Positions 10,301-17,874 are shown, numbered from the stretch's first letter. The stretch is DNA of 64,000 nucleotides from an uncultured Eubacteriales bacterium (GCA_900319795.1 ONPU01000014.1:1-64000), one strand, 5' to 3'. Made by a program: numbers and translations. The notes: a model not told the origin generated them from the sequence alone.

Positions 10301-11574
10301 TGGCTCTGGCTGCGGATTATGTGGATCTCTATTATGTGAACCTTGTAACGGAGCAGTTTATCGAATACAGACAGGACCCGGAACGGGAAGGTCTTGTCGA
10401 GGGACGCCGTCACGAACAGTTCTTCTCAGACAATATGAGATATGTCAAGCAGTATCTGTTCAAGGAGGATCAGGATACATTTGTAAACGGTTTTACAAAA
10501 GAGAACGTGCTGACGGCTCTGGAAAATGAAGGAGAATTCAAGCTGACCTACCGGCTGATGCTGAATGGCCAGCCGACATACGTCAATATGAAAGCCGTAT
10601 ATATGCCGGGAGACCGTACACATATAATTGTCGGCATCAGCAATGTGGATATTCAGATGCGGCAGAAAGAGGCGATGTCACGGATCGAGACGGAGAAAAC
10701 CGTTTATTCGAGGATCAATGCTCTTTCCAGGGATTATATTTGTATTTATGTGATTGATCCGGCAACGTCCCATTATACGGAATATCTCGCTGACAGCAGT
10801 TATGCTGTTCTTGGTGTGCCTGAGGAGGGCAAAGACTTTTTTGCCCAGTCCCGGGAAGAAGGCACCCGTTACGTCCATCCGGACGATCTGGACAGGTATC
10901 TCGCATTCATGAGCAGAGAGAACATCCTGGATGAGGTGAAGAAGAACGGACTGTACTCCGTGCGGTACAGGCTGGTACGGGACGGCGAATACCACTATGT
11001 CGGTCTCAAAGCCACCATTCTGGAAGAACAGAGCGGACCTGTACTCATCATCGGTGTGAACGATATTGACGATATGGTAAAGCGCGAACAGGATTACGAA
11101 AGGAAACTGTCTTCCGCGCGCAGCAACGCGAATCTTGACGTCCTTACCGGCGTCAAGAATAAGACGACATACGACAGCATGTCCGAGCAGCTGACCCGTC
11201 AGATCGAGGAAGGGCAGAACGTGACTTACGCGATTGTGCTTTCGCGCGTGAGTGATCTTTCGTATATCAATGAGGCAAAGGGACGTTCCGAGGGAGACCG
11301 GCTGATACGTGAAGTCTGTGAAATGATCTGCGGCATTTTTAAACACAGTCCGGTATTCCGCGTAGCGGGGGATCAGTTCGCAGTCATTGCGCAGGGCCAT
11401 GACCTGGATTATCTTGACAGTCTGACCCGCGAACTGAAGGAAATGAGCAAAGCCCACTCAGTAAACGTAGCCATCGGCGCAGCGGTGTACGACGGCAGTG
11501 AAAATGCGGCCTCGGTATTTGCCCGTGCCGAACGCCTTTGCATGGAGGATCAGAACAGTCATGACGAACTATGA
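7351..11574 (+). CDS. Large dCache-HAMP-GGDEF-EAL-PAS-GGDEF c-di-GMP phosphodiesterase
   Basis: GGGAGGAAAAT precedes ATG 7351. In the 1407-residue protein a membrane segment (about 8-30), an extracellular double-Cache sensor (35-320), a second membrane segment (322-348) and HAMP come first. GGDEF domain 1 (about 408-560) has SGDHF where the active site should be GGDEF, so cyclase activity is unlikely. The EAL domain (580-825) keeps EALARW near 604, NLSRKDFE, EITES and DDFGSGYSSL, so it should hydrolyse c-di-GMP. PAS-like modules fill about 870-1230. A second GGDEF (about 1262-1407) has AGDQF and also looks inactive as a cyclase; degenerate copies often bind GTP or regulate. It follows the binding lipoprotein by 13 bases. 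Confidence 0.88.
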   Translation: MHSIRGNIMVITIVMILTCILSVFLASFLIIQSETDQNSVGMMNLINQDAGKSLEKYFENIEQSVEIASNIAIDSLDSVLLVECGAVRTDQEKSVQTDEQIDTLNSYLENHLKKIQAFFSGVADYTQGVTAYYYCIDPEVSKREQGFFYLKIGKTGFIEQPPLEIMDTDADREPDAGWYATAVMRGRPCWIGPYVSPLDETWVYSYTIPIYKAGMLIGVMGMDIPCDTLSEQIKSIRVYDTGYVCLLAEDKRVIYHPDLPIGADLDELGLSVAKDISKTESSGEKLIRYSVNGIDRQMSFSTLSNGMKLVCIAPANEINAPWIRLIRVILLITIVVTAYCVILILLLLRRVTYPLKQLTDASLRLADADYNVDLDYQKDNEIGTLTRSFKRMRDQIRSYISDLNHQIHHDRLTDLPNMRHFFSLAKEARDQMLAEGKEPAVLYFNIIGMRNYNRQFGFEKGDRLMVNFAEILKRQFGERRTCRFSGDHFAAIADEDGVEEDLREVLKICETAMDGKKLPVRVGVYPNRLEHVDVNVACDRAKYACEQNKGEIDSGITWFDEVMLKQVDIQRHIVNSLDRALSEGWVKVWYQPIVRSANGKICDEEALARWIDPDLGFLSPAYFIPALENSKQIYKLDLYVLEQVLLKMKKQKEAGFYLVPQSVNLSRKDFESCDIVEEIRRRVDDAGVDHSMITIEITESVIGSDFDFMKEQVARFQNLGFPVWMDDFGSGYSSLDVLQHIHFDLIKFDMRFMERFNEGEETKVILTELMTMAIGLGTDTVCEGVEHAEQVEFLREIGCTRIQGYYYGKPTPFEEMVSLVQNGTFPEFENPEEAGYFGSIGRINLYDMTVLSSENDQSLTQYFNNLPMSIMEVSGTKMRYIRCNSSFRDFMKRTLGLRYSQEETDFKDLADVPGMATLKAIVQCSRDGKRIVADERLEGGIVTHAMVWRVAVNPVTGTAAVAIAVLAVSRADENAEMNYSQMAMALAADYVDLYYVNLVTEQFIEYRQDPEREGLVEGRRHEQFFSDNMRYVKQYLFKEDQDTFVNGFTKENVLTALENEGEFKLTYRLMLNGQPTYVNMKAVYMPGDRTHIIVGISNVDIQMRQKEAMSRIETEKTVYSRINALSRDYICIYVIDPATSHYTEYLADSSYAVLGVPEEGKDFFAQSREEGTRYVHPDDLDRYLAFMSRENILDEVKKNGLYSVRYRLVRDGEYHYVGLKATILEEQSGPVLIIGVNDIDDMVKREQDYERKLSSARSNANLDVLTGVKNKTTYDSMSEQLTRQIEEGQNVTYAIVLSRVSDLSYINEAKGRSEGDRLIREVCEMICGIFKHSPVFRVAGDQFAVIAQGHDLDYLDSLTRELKEMSKAHSVNVAIGAAVYDGSENAASVFARAERLCMEDQNSHDEL

Positions 11575-12013
11575 ACTGCTTGAAAAGCAGGTAACGGAGC
11601 TCTTAAATACCGAACCTTTCTATGTTTCCTCGATGAGCAATATTTCCTCTCTGATCATGGAGGCCCTGCCGGATCTGAACTGGGCGGGATTCTACATCTT
11701 CAGGAACAGCTGTCTTACGGTCGGGCCGTTTCAAGGGAAACCCGCGTGTATTCATATTGAAGTCGGAAAGGGTGTATGCGGAACCGCGTTTCATGATGAC
11801 CGTACAATTGTGGTGGAGGATGTTCATACGTTTCCCGGACACATTGCCTGTGACAGCGCATCGAATTCGGAGATCGTCATTCCGATTCACAGCGACGGAA
11901 AACCTGTCGCGGTGCTTGATATTGACAGCCCTTTGTTGAACCGCTTTTCGGAAGAAGACCGGCTGGGGCTTGAAAAAGTGGCATCCGTGACCGAAAAAAT
12001 GATAAAATGGTGA
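11561..12013 (+). CDS. Free methionine-R-sulfoxide reductase (GAF-type fRMsr)
   Basis: This 150-residue GAF-domain protein starts at ATG 11561, 14 bases inside the end of the preceding gene, so the two are translationally coupled. It carries the three conserved cysteines of fRMsr (Cys63, Cys73, Cys97; PACIHIEVGKGVCGTAF and HIACDS) with the same 10- and 24-residue spacing as the yeast enzyme. It should reduce free L-methionine-R-sulfoxide, with electrons from thioredoxin, in the cytoplasm. Its place behind a signalling gene is unexplained and may be chance. Confidence 0.88.
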   Translation: MTNYELLEKQVTELLNTEPFYVSSMSNISSLIMEALPDLNWAGFYIFRNSCLTVGPFQGKPACIHIEVGKGVCGTAFHDDRTIVVEDVHTFPGHIACDSASNSEIVIPIHSDGKPVAVLDIDSPLLNRFSEEDRLGLEKVASVTEKMIKW

Positions 12014-12044
12014 CCGTATAAGCTCGAAAGAGAAGGAGACAAAT

Positions 12045-12539
12045 ATGCAGGAATTTACATACAAATTATTTGACGACGGTACCTATATCGCCGCGTCCTA
12101 TGAAGGTGATGAAGAGAATGTGGAGATTCCGGCCTACTATCTGGAAAAGCCGGTTACGATTCTCTACGACGGCCTGTTTAAGGGCCATAGCGAGATCCGC
12201 TCGGTAAAGATTCCGGAGACGGTAACGGATATCGGCGGGTTCGTTTTCGACGGCTGTGATCAGCTGAAAGAACTGGAACTTCCGGACAGTGTCTGTACGC
12301 TCTGGCAGTATGCCTTCGCGCGCTGCGGCATTACGCGGATCGCGCTGCCGGATCGGGTGCGCAGTATTCCGCCGTTTGCATTTAAAGACTGTAAAGATCT
12401 GGAGGAAGTACGCTGCGGCAAAGACCTGAAAACAATCTACGCATGGGCATTCGGCGGATGCGACCGGCTGGAGACTCTGGATCATCCTCCGGGAAAGGTT
12501 GAAATCAGCCCGCAGGCATTTGAAAGTGGTTCCCGGTAA
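12045..12539 (+). CDS. BspA-type leucine-rich repeat protein (LRR_5), cytoplasmic
   Basis: GAGAAGGAG precedes the ATG. The 164 residues hold about four LRR_5 repeats of roughly 23 residues (RSVKIPETVTDIGGFVFDGC, KELELPDSVCTLWQYAFARC, RIALPDRVRSIPPFAFKDC, EEVRCGKDLKTIYAWAFGGC). There is no signal peptide or anchor, unlike most BspA-like surface proteins, so it should stay in the cytoplasm. Repeats of this kind are protein-binding scaffolds. It is 31 bases behind the fRMsr gene and probably the last gene of that cluster. Confidence 0.8.
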   Translation: MQEFTYKLFDDGTYIAASYEGDEENVEIPAYYLEKPVTILYDGLFKGHSEIRSVKIPETVTDIGGFVFDGCDQLKELELPDSVCTLWQYAFARCGITRIALPDRVRSIPPFAFKDCKDLEEVRCGKDLKTIYAWAFGGCDRLETLDHPPGKVEISPQAFESGSR

Positions 12540-12670
12540 GAATGATATGAAACCGATCAGGAACATATTGAGAGCCATTTGATCTGGATCAGGCTGTCCG
12601 GGTGCTTCGGGAGATGAGTGAAACTACTTGCGGTACCGGCGAAAATATGTAAGAATATTTTTAATTCAAT

Positions 12671-12790
12671 ACTGAGGTCTTCCTTACGCGGCTGGTCCGC
12701 ATCATGGAATGGGGTAGCGCCCCGCGAGCAGGTCACTGTCAGGCTGAGATTTTAAGCCCTAGTCAGATACATGGAGGAAGGCTGCACTTC
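12671..12790 (+). promoter_or_regulatory. Compact cobalamin (B12) riboswitch-like leader upstream of cbiK
   Basis: The leader can be folded in the order of known B12 riboswitches. An outer helix joins GTCTTCCT (12677-12684) and AGGAAGGC (12775-12782). Hairpin GCGG/CCGC (12688-12700) is followed by ATCATGGAAT, like the usual AATAGGGAAT. Then come hairpin GGGG/CCCC (12711-12723), a GCAGGTCACTGT segment like the L5 loop (12728-12739), a short hairpin GGCT/AGCC (12742-12758), and a B12-box-like AGTCAGATAC (12761-12770). The usual peripheral arms beyond P6 are missing. The next genes make or import corrinoids, and a perfect terminator lies just downstream. This was aligned by eye to remembered riboswitch sequences. 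Confidence 0.65.
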
Positions 12791-12856
12791 TATTCCAGCG
12801 CAGTAAAAGTGGTAACAAGCGGAAAGCCCGTTATGGGGATTCTGCTTTAAATTGCG

Positions 12857-12885
12857 TACCCGGAATAGTGATCCGGGTATTTTTT
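12857..12885 (+). terminator. Intrinsic terminator in the cbiK leader (riboswitch expression platform)
   Basis: TACCCGGA (12857-12864) pairs perfectly with TCCGGGTA (12872-12879) around a 7-base loop, followed by six T. It ends only 14 bases before the cbiK ATG and touches the ribosome site GGGAGG. A terminator directly before a gene it cannot serve as an end for implies conditional read-through. A second hairpin, GCGGAA/TTCTGC (12819-12845), lies just before it and may be an alternative fold. Confidence 0.85.
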
Positions 12886-12899
12886 ATGGGAGGAAAAAA

Positions 12900-13841
12900 A
12901 TGAAGAGAAGAATCATGATGGTTTTGACAGCACTGTTGACGACAACCGTTCTTCTGGGCAGTCAGACAATGGCAGCGGAACCCGCTGAGGACGAAGAAAA
13001 CTATGAGACCGGGGACGCGTCCGCCGACAATCCTCTTAATGAAGACGGTATCGGGGAATCCGAGCTGCTTGTCGTAAGCTTCGGAACGAGTTTTAATGAC
13101 AGCAGACGTTTGACAATCGGAGCGATTGAAAACAAGATGATCGAAGCATTTCCGGATTGGGATGTCCGCCGGGCATTTACGAGCCAGATCATTATCGACC
13201 ATGTCAAGAAGAGAGACAATGTCACCATCGACAATCTGAAAGAGGCACTGGACCGCGCGGCGGATAACGGAGTAAAGAAGCTGGTGGTGCAGCCGACGCA
13301 CCTCATGAGCGGCTTCGAATATACCGATGTGAAAAATGAAGTGGCCGAGTATGCCGATTCATTTGAAAAACTGGCTGTCGGGGAACCGCTGCTTACATCG
13401 GAGGAGGACTTCAAGGAAGTCATTTCCATCATCACGGAAGCCACGAAGGAGTACGATGACGGCGAGACCGCGATTATTTTTATGGGACACGGTACGGAAG
13501 CGGAGTCCAATGAGGTTTATTCAAAGCTGCAGACCATGATTACCGACGCCGGGTATGCGAATTATTATATCGGCACCGTCGAAGCCGAGCCGGGGCTGGA
13601 AGACGTGGTTCAGGCAGCGAAGGACGGGGGCTATAAAAAGGTGGTTCTGGAGCCGCTGATGATCGTCTGCGGCGACCATGCCAACAACGATATGGCCGGC
13701 GACGAAGAGGACTCCTGGAAATCCGTATTTGAGAAAGAGGGGTTCGAAGTAGAGTGCGTGATGCGCGGACTGGGAGAACTGCCTGAAATTCAGGATCTGC
13801 TGGCCGAGCACGCGAAAAAGGCGATTGAGGGCGTTCAATAA
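12900..13841 (+). CDS. cbiK: Exported CbiK-type sirohydrochlorin cobaltochelatase
   Basis: GGGAGGAAAAAA precedes the ATG. Residues 1-25 form a signal peptide (MMVLTALLTTTVLLGSQTMA, then AEP), so the enzyme should act outside the membrane. Residues about 45-313 are CbiK: VVSFGTSFNDSRRLTIGAIE, PTHLMSGFEYTDV, MGHGTE with metal-binding His near 197, and GDHANNDMAG with His near 260. CbiK inserts Co2+ into sirohydrochlorin at the start of anaerobic cobalamin synthesis. Desulfovibrio vulgaris has a periplasmic CbiK thought to serve metal or heme handling. Being first in an operon with an uptake ABC system and a riboswitch-like leader fits metal or tetrapyrrole acquisition, though the cobalamin genes downstream would also need a cytoplasmic chelatase. 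Confidence 0.9.
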   Translation: MKRRIMMVLTALLTTTVLLGSQTMAAEPAEDEENYETGDASADNPLNEDGIGESELLVVSFGTSFNDSRRLTIGAIENKMIEAFPDWDVRRAFTSQIIIDHVKKRDNVTIDNLKEALDRAADNGVKKLVVQPTHLMSGFEYTDVKNEVAEYADSFEKLAVGEPLLTSEEDFKEVISIITEATKEYDDGETAIIFMGHGTEAESNEVYSKLQTMITDAGYANYYIGTVEAEPGLEDVVQAAKDGGYKKVVLEPLMIVCGDHANNDMAGDEEDSWKSVFEKEGFEVECVMRGLGELPEIQDLLAEHAKKAIEGVQ

Positions 13842-13859
13842 AAGGATGGGGATCGTATT

Positions 13860-15722
13860 GTGATGAGAAAAACAAGGCTGATTTGCGCGCTTACGACGTT
13901 GAGCGTTCTCACGGCTGCGTGCTTCGGGCTTTCTTTGGAGACGCTGGGATCTGACCAGATCGCCGGAGAAGGGGAGACCGTCGAAGCGGTTGATGTCGTG
14001 GATGAAAATGCCGTCCCGGTGACCGCTCGGGATCTTCAGGACGGGACGTATGACATTTCCGTAGAATCGAGTTCTTCGATGTTTGTGATCGATTCGGTGA
14101 AACTCCATGTGAAAGACGGGACGATGGAAGCCGTCATGACCATGGGTGGAAAGGGATATTTGTATCTTTACCCCGGAACACCGGAAGAAGCGGTTGCGGC
14201 TTCGGAGAGCGAGTATATTCCTTTTGAGGAAGATGAAGCCGGCGCTCATACATTTACTATACCGCTGGAGTCCCTGAACACAGGCGTTGACTGCGCGGCT
14301 TTCAGTAAGCGAAAGCAGAAATGGTACGCGAGGACCCTCATGTTTCCGGCAGCGTCCCTTCCGCCGGAAGCGTTTAAAGAAGAATTTTTTACGACTCCTG
14401 CAAGCCTTGAACTGAAAGACGGCACATATACATGCGGGGTCGAACTTGCCGGCGGTTCGGGCCGTGCTTCCGTCGAGTCGCCGTGTACTTTTACGGTGAG
14501 CGAAGGGAAGGCGACGGCGCGGATCATTTTCAGCAGTCCGAACTATGACTATGTGATCGCGGACGGGGAGAAGTATTTGCCGGTCAATACCGAGGGGAAT
14601 TCCGCGTTTGAGATTCCGCTGAGTTACTTTGACTATCCAATGGCGATCAAGGCGGATACGACGGCCATGAGTGAGCCTCATGAGATCGAATATACGCTGA
14701 CATTTGATTCAAAAGCCATTGAGGAAGGAGGGGCCGCTTCCGAAAACGAAGCGGTCTCTTTTTTAACGGAGTACGCGCGGGAATTCTCCATGGAGCAGCA
14801 GGAGGACGGCAGCGTTCTTGTGACGATCGGGGAGGATTCCTACAAAGTGGATCATCCTTATACGAACATCTATCTGGCATCTTCGTCCGCGATGGATCTC
14901 TTTAAGAGTGCCGGAGCGATTGAAAACGTCACCATGACGGGAACACGTTCCGCGGACTGGGGAATACCGGAAATCCGGCAGATGGTGGAGGATGAAACGA
15001 TTGTTTATGCCGGAAAATACAGCATGCCCGACTATGAGTATCTCCTTTCGGAGAGATGCGATCTTGCAATCGAGAATACCATGATCTATCATACTCCGGA
15101 AGTAAAGGAAAAGCTGGAGGCTCTCGGAATTCCGGTGCTGGTGGAGCGTTCCAGCTATGAGCAGGACCCCTTTGGCCGAATGGAGTGGATCAAGCTTTAC
15201 GGGCTTTTGACTGGGCATTATGAGGAAGCCTGCTCATTTTTCGAAGAAAAAGTGAAAGAGCTGGAGGCCCTCGATGAGGAAGGCTTAAGCGGAAAACGGG
15301 TGGTATTTTTCCATATCAATTCCAACGGCCAGCCGGTGGTGAGGAGACCGGATGACTATGTTCCGAGGATGATTGAGATGGCCGGGGGAGAATATTTTCT
15401 TACGGAGTCTGACGGACAGGAGAACATGCGCTCCACTATGAATATGCAGATGGAGGCCTTCGTCGACGCGGCCAAAGACGCGGATATCCTGATCTATAAC
15501 AGCAGCATTGACGGCGAAGTGAAGGACCTGGACGAGCTTTTATCCAAGGAGGAGCTCCTCGGCGATTTCCGTGCATTCCGTGAAGGCGATGTGTGGTGCA
15601 CGGGCAAAAACCTGTTCCAGGAGACCTCCCATCTGGCAGACATGATTCTGGAGATGAACCGGATTTTCTCGGGGAACGCCGATGCGGGCGAGCCCCTCAA
15701 ATATTTCCGCAAGCTGGCGTGA
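13860..15722 (+). CDS. NEAT-like double-domain protein fused to a BtuF/FecB-type binding domain
   Basis: Start GTG 13860 (ATG 13863 is an alternative) follows AAAGGATGGGG. An N-terminal export signal ends near TAACFG, and lipidation is possible but the lipobox is imperfect. Two copies of an immunoglobulin-like domain follow: about residues 53-165 (DGTYDISVESSSSMF, LHVKDGTMEAVMTMGGKGY) and about 183-285 (DGTYTCGVELAGG, FEIPLSYFDY). Their layout resembles heme-binding NEAT domains. Residues about 315-615 are a cluster-A periplasmic binding domain like BtuF/FecB/IsdE (VLVERSSYEQDPFGRMEWI, LFQETSHLADMI). With the permease and ATPase that follow, this should import a corrinoid, heme, other tetrapyrrole or a metal chelate. 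Which one is not visible. Confidence 0.8.
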   Translation: MMRKTRLICALTTLSVLTAACFGLSLETLGSDQIAGEGETVEAVDVVDENAVPVTARDLQDGTYDISVESSSSMFVIDSVKLHVKDGTMEAVMTMGGKGYLYLYPGTPEEAVAASESEYIPFEEDEAGAHTFTIPLESLNTGVDCAAFSKRKQKWYARTLMFPAASLPPEAFKEEFFTTPASLELKDGTYTCGVELAGGSGRASVESPCTFTVSEGKATARIIFSSPNYDYVIADGEKYLPVNTEGNSAFEIPLSYFDYPMAIKADTTAMSEPHEIEYTLTFDSKAIEEGGAASENEAVSFLTEYAREFSMEQQEDGSVLVTIGEDSYKVDHPYTNIYLASSSAMDLFKSAGAIENVTMTGTRSADWGIPEIRQMVEDETIVYAGKYSMPDYEYLLSERCDLAIENTMIYHTPEVKEKLEALGIPVLVERSSYEQDPFGRMEWIKLYGLLTGHYEEACSFFEEKVKELEALDEEGLSGKRVVFFHINSNGQPVVRRPDDYVPRMIEMAGGEYFLTESDGQENMRSTMNMQMEAFVDAAKDADILIYNSSIDGEVKDLDELLSKEELLGDFRAFREGDVWCTGKNLFQETSHLADMILEMNRIFSGNADAGEPLKYFRKLA

Positions 15723-15724
15723 AA

Positions 15725-16012
15725 TGCACCACAGGGGTCTGGCACCTTTGGTGCAGATTAAGTTCAGGTCCGTGCTGAATTCTATCGTTTCAAACTACTT
15801 TTGAGGCGCCTTTAGGGATTGGCGAGACAAGCTGCTTAGTAAGACTTGGGAGCGAAGGGGCTCCCCGGTCCGAGGGGAGACCCGAGAGCGAGTTAGTCGC
15901 ACTTGGCAGGTGGCTCGACAACCCGTTGCCGGGTAGTTTGAAATGATAGAATTCAGTGAGGACTGGAAGGTGACAAGATAGTGCACCAAAGGTGCCAGAC
16001 CCCCGTGGTGCA
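15725..16012 (+). mobile_element. 288-bp imperfect palindromic element (MITE-like) inside the transport operon
   Basis: The ends are 31-base inverted repeats (15725-15755 and 15982-16012) with one mismatch, each beginning TGCACC and ending GGTGCA and carrying the GGTGCCAGACCCC motif or its complement. Inner arms of 36 bases (15763-15798 and 15933-15968) pair with about seven mismatches. The centre contains GGGGCTCCCC facing GGGGAGACCC. The whole element could form one long hairpin as DNA or RNA. It starts 2 bases after the stop of the binding-protein gene and ends 15 bases before the permease ATG. It encodes no credible protein. It is either a non-autonomous mobile repeat or a structured RNA between two operon genes. 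Confidence 0.85.
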
Positions 16013-16027
16013 GGTGGGCGATGAAGT

Positions 16028-17047
16028 ATGAATGATAAGAGAAGAAAACGGTATATCGTTGGATTCCTGCTGCTGACCGCAGCAGTTGTAATTCTGCTGC
16101 TTCTGAACCTCGGCACTGGAAGTGTCCGGGTGTCGCCGGAAGAGATTCTGAGTATACTGGTAAAAGGAGAGACCGCCGGAACAAAAGCCGGCATTATATT
16201 GGATATCCGTATTCCGCGGCTGCTGGCGGCACTGATACTGGGTGGGGCGCTGGCCGTATCGGGGTTTCTGCTGCAGACCTTTTTCGCGAATCCGATTGCG
16301 GGCCCGTTCGTCCTCGGGATTTCCTCCGGATCCAAGCTTGTGCTCGCACTGGTGATGATCGCCAGTGTGAATACGGGCCGGATGCTCGGATCTGCCCAGA
16401 TGATCGGAGCTGCTTTCGTAGGCGCGCTCGGCTCGATGCTGGTGATCCTCATGATCTCCCAACGGGTTCAGAAAATGTCGGTGCTCGTGATCTGCGGGGT
16501 CATGATCGGCTATATCTGTTCCGCAGTGACCGATTTTGCCGTCTCTTTCGCGGACGATTCGAATATTGTGAACCTGCATCACTGGTCGATGGGCAGCTTC
16601 TCAGGGATGAGCTGGAACGACATTCGAACGATGGCAGCTGCAGCCGGGATCGCGTTGGTCCTCACATGTCTGCTGTCCAAACCGATGGCGGCATATCAGA
16701 TGGGAGACGTCTACGCGGCGAGCGTCGGTCTGAACCTGAAGCGCTTCCGGGTGGAACTGATTCTCATATCGAGTATCCTGTCCGCTCTGGTTACGGCCTT
16801 CGCGGGGCCTGTTTCCTTTGTGGGAATCGCGGTGCCGCATCTTATGCGCTCTCTGTTTAAAACGGCGAAGCCGGCCATTCTCATTCCGGGCTGCTTCCTC
16901 GGAGGCGGCGTATTCTGCCTTCTCGCAGATCTTCTGGCCCGGACCCTGTTCGCGCCGACAGAGCTGAATCTGAGCTCGGTTACCGCACTCCTCGGAGCAC
17001 CGGTCGTCATCGCCGCCATGCTGAAACGCAGCAAAAACAGATATTGA
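16028..17047 (+). CDS. FecCD/BtuC-type ABC transporter permease
   Basis: The 339-residue protein has about nine to ten membrane segments and the FecCD family signatures: RIPRLLAALILGGALAVSGF, then NPIAGPFVLGISSGSKL, and SFVGIAVPHLMR near 255-270. It should form the homodimeric channel for the substrate delivered by the preceding binding protein. No good ribosome site stands before ATG 16028 because the palindromic element ends 15 bases upstream, so translation may depend on the fold of that element. The following ATPase gene begins 50 bases after its stop. Confidence 0.92.
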   Translation: MNDKRRKRYIVGFLLLTAAVVILLLLNLGTGSVRVSPEEILSILVKGETAGTKAGIILDIRIPRLLAALILGGALAVSGFLLQTFFANPIAGPFVLGISSGSKLVLALVMIASVNTGRMLGSAQMIGAAFVGALGSMLVILMISQRVQKMSVLVICGVMIGYICSAVTDFAVSFADDSNIVNLHHWSMGSFSGMSWNDIRTMAAAAGIALVLTCLLSKPMAAYQMGDVYAASVGLNLKRFRVELILISSILSALVTAFAGPVSFVGIAVPHLMRSLFKTAKPAILIPGCFLGGGVFCLLADLLARTLFAPTELNLSSVTALLGAPVVIAAMLKRSKNRY

Positions 17048-17097
17048 TTTGGAAAATGAATTCCGTAAGAAGTCAGCTCCGGAAAGGAGAGCCGCCT

Positions 17098-17862
17098 ATG
17101 GCAGAGGAACAAATTTTATATACGGAAGGACTGGATGCGGGGTATTCCGGAAATGCAGTGGTCCGGAATGTTTCCATCAGCCTTAGCCCCGGACAGCTGA
17201 TTGCGCTCATAGGTCCGAACGGCACGGGAAAATCCACCATCCTGAAGACCCTTTCGGGAATGCTCCCTCCGGTCCGCGGCAGCGTCTGTCTGAACGGCAG
17301 GGATCTGAAAACAGTTCCTGAAAATGAAAGAGCACGCACGATCTCCCTTCTCATGACAGACAGGATCGATCCCGAGCTGATGACCTGCCGGGATGTGGTG
17401 AGCCACGGCCGCTATCCTTATACAGGGTTTACCGGACGTCTTTCCGCAAGGGACCTCGAGGTGATTGACAGCTCCTTTCGGGCCGTCGGAGCCGAGGACC
17501 TGAAGGACCGGTATTTTTCGCAGATCAGCGACGGTCAGAGACAGCGGATTCTTCTGGCCAGGGCCATCGCTCAGGAACCGAAAGTGCTGATCATGGATGA
17601 GCCGACCTCCTTTCTGGATATCCGTCATAAGATCGAACTCCTCAGGATCCTTTTAAAGCTGGTCAAAGAGGGGGGCGTTGCGGCGGTCATTTCCCTGCAC
17701 GAAATTGAGCTGGCACGCAAGACGGCCGACAGCGTGATCTGCGTAAAGGACGGAAGAGCGGAAACCGTGGAACATGTACAGGATGTCTTTCAGGAGGAAG
17801 CCCTGTGCTCCTTATTCGATCTTGACGAAGAACAGTATCATTGGTTGTATGGAACGGATTGA
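17098..17862 (+). CDS. BtuD/FecE-type ABC transporter ATPase
   Basis: Start ATG 17098 follows GGAAAGGAGAG. The 254 residues have Walker A GPNGTGKST, signature ISDGQRQR (LSGGQ variant), Walker B VLIMDEPTS and switch His in ISLHEIE. Size and motifs fit the ATPases of the iron-siderophore, heme and B12 uptake family. It powers the FecCD permease upstream. cobT starts 12 bases after its stop, so transport and cobalamin synthesis genes probably share one transcript. Confidence 0.93.
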   Translation: MAEEQILYTEGLDAGYSGNAVVRNVSISLSPGQLIALIGPNGTGKSTILKTLSGMLPPVRGSVCLNGRDLKTVPENERARTISLLMTDRIDPELMTCRDVVSHGRYPYTGFTGRLSARDLEVIDSSFRAVGAEDLKDRYFSQISDGQRQRILLARAIAQEPKVLIMDEPTSFLDIRHKIELLRILLKLVKEGGVAAVISLHEIELARKTADSVICVKDGRAETVEHVQDVFQEEALCSLFDLDEEQYHWLYGTD

Positions 17863-17874
17863 CAGGGGAAAATA

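Noticed and set aside
12671-12790. NiCo (czcD) riboswitch or small SRP RNA in the cbiK leader
   Set aside because: The conserved GGACAG/GGGCAGC-type motifs of NiCo RNAs and the GGAAG tetraloop region of SRP RNA are absent; the order of elements fits a B12 riboswitch better.
15790-16452. Minus-strand frames across the palindromic element and the permease start
   Set aside because: They read through both arms of the palindrome and the antisense of a clear permease, with no ribosome site.
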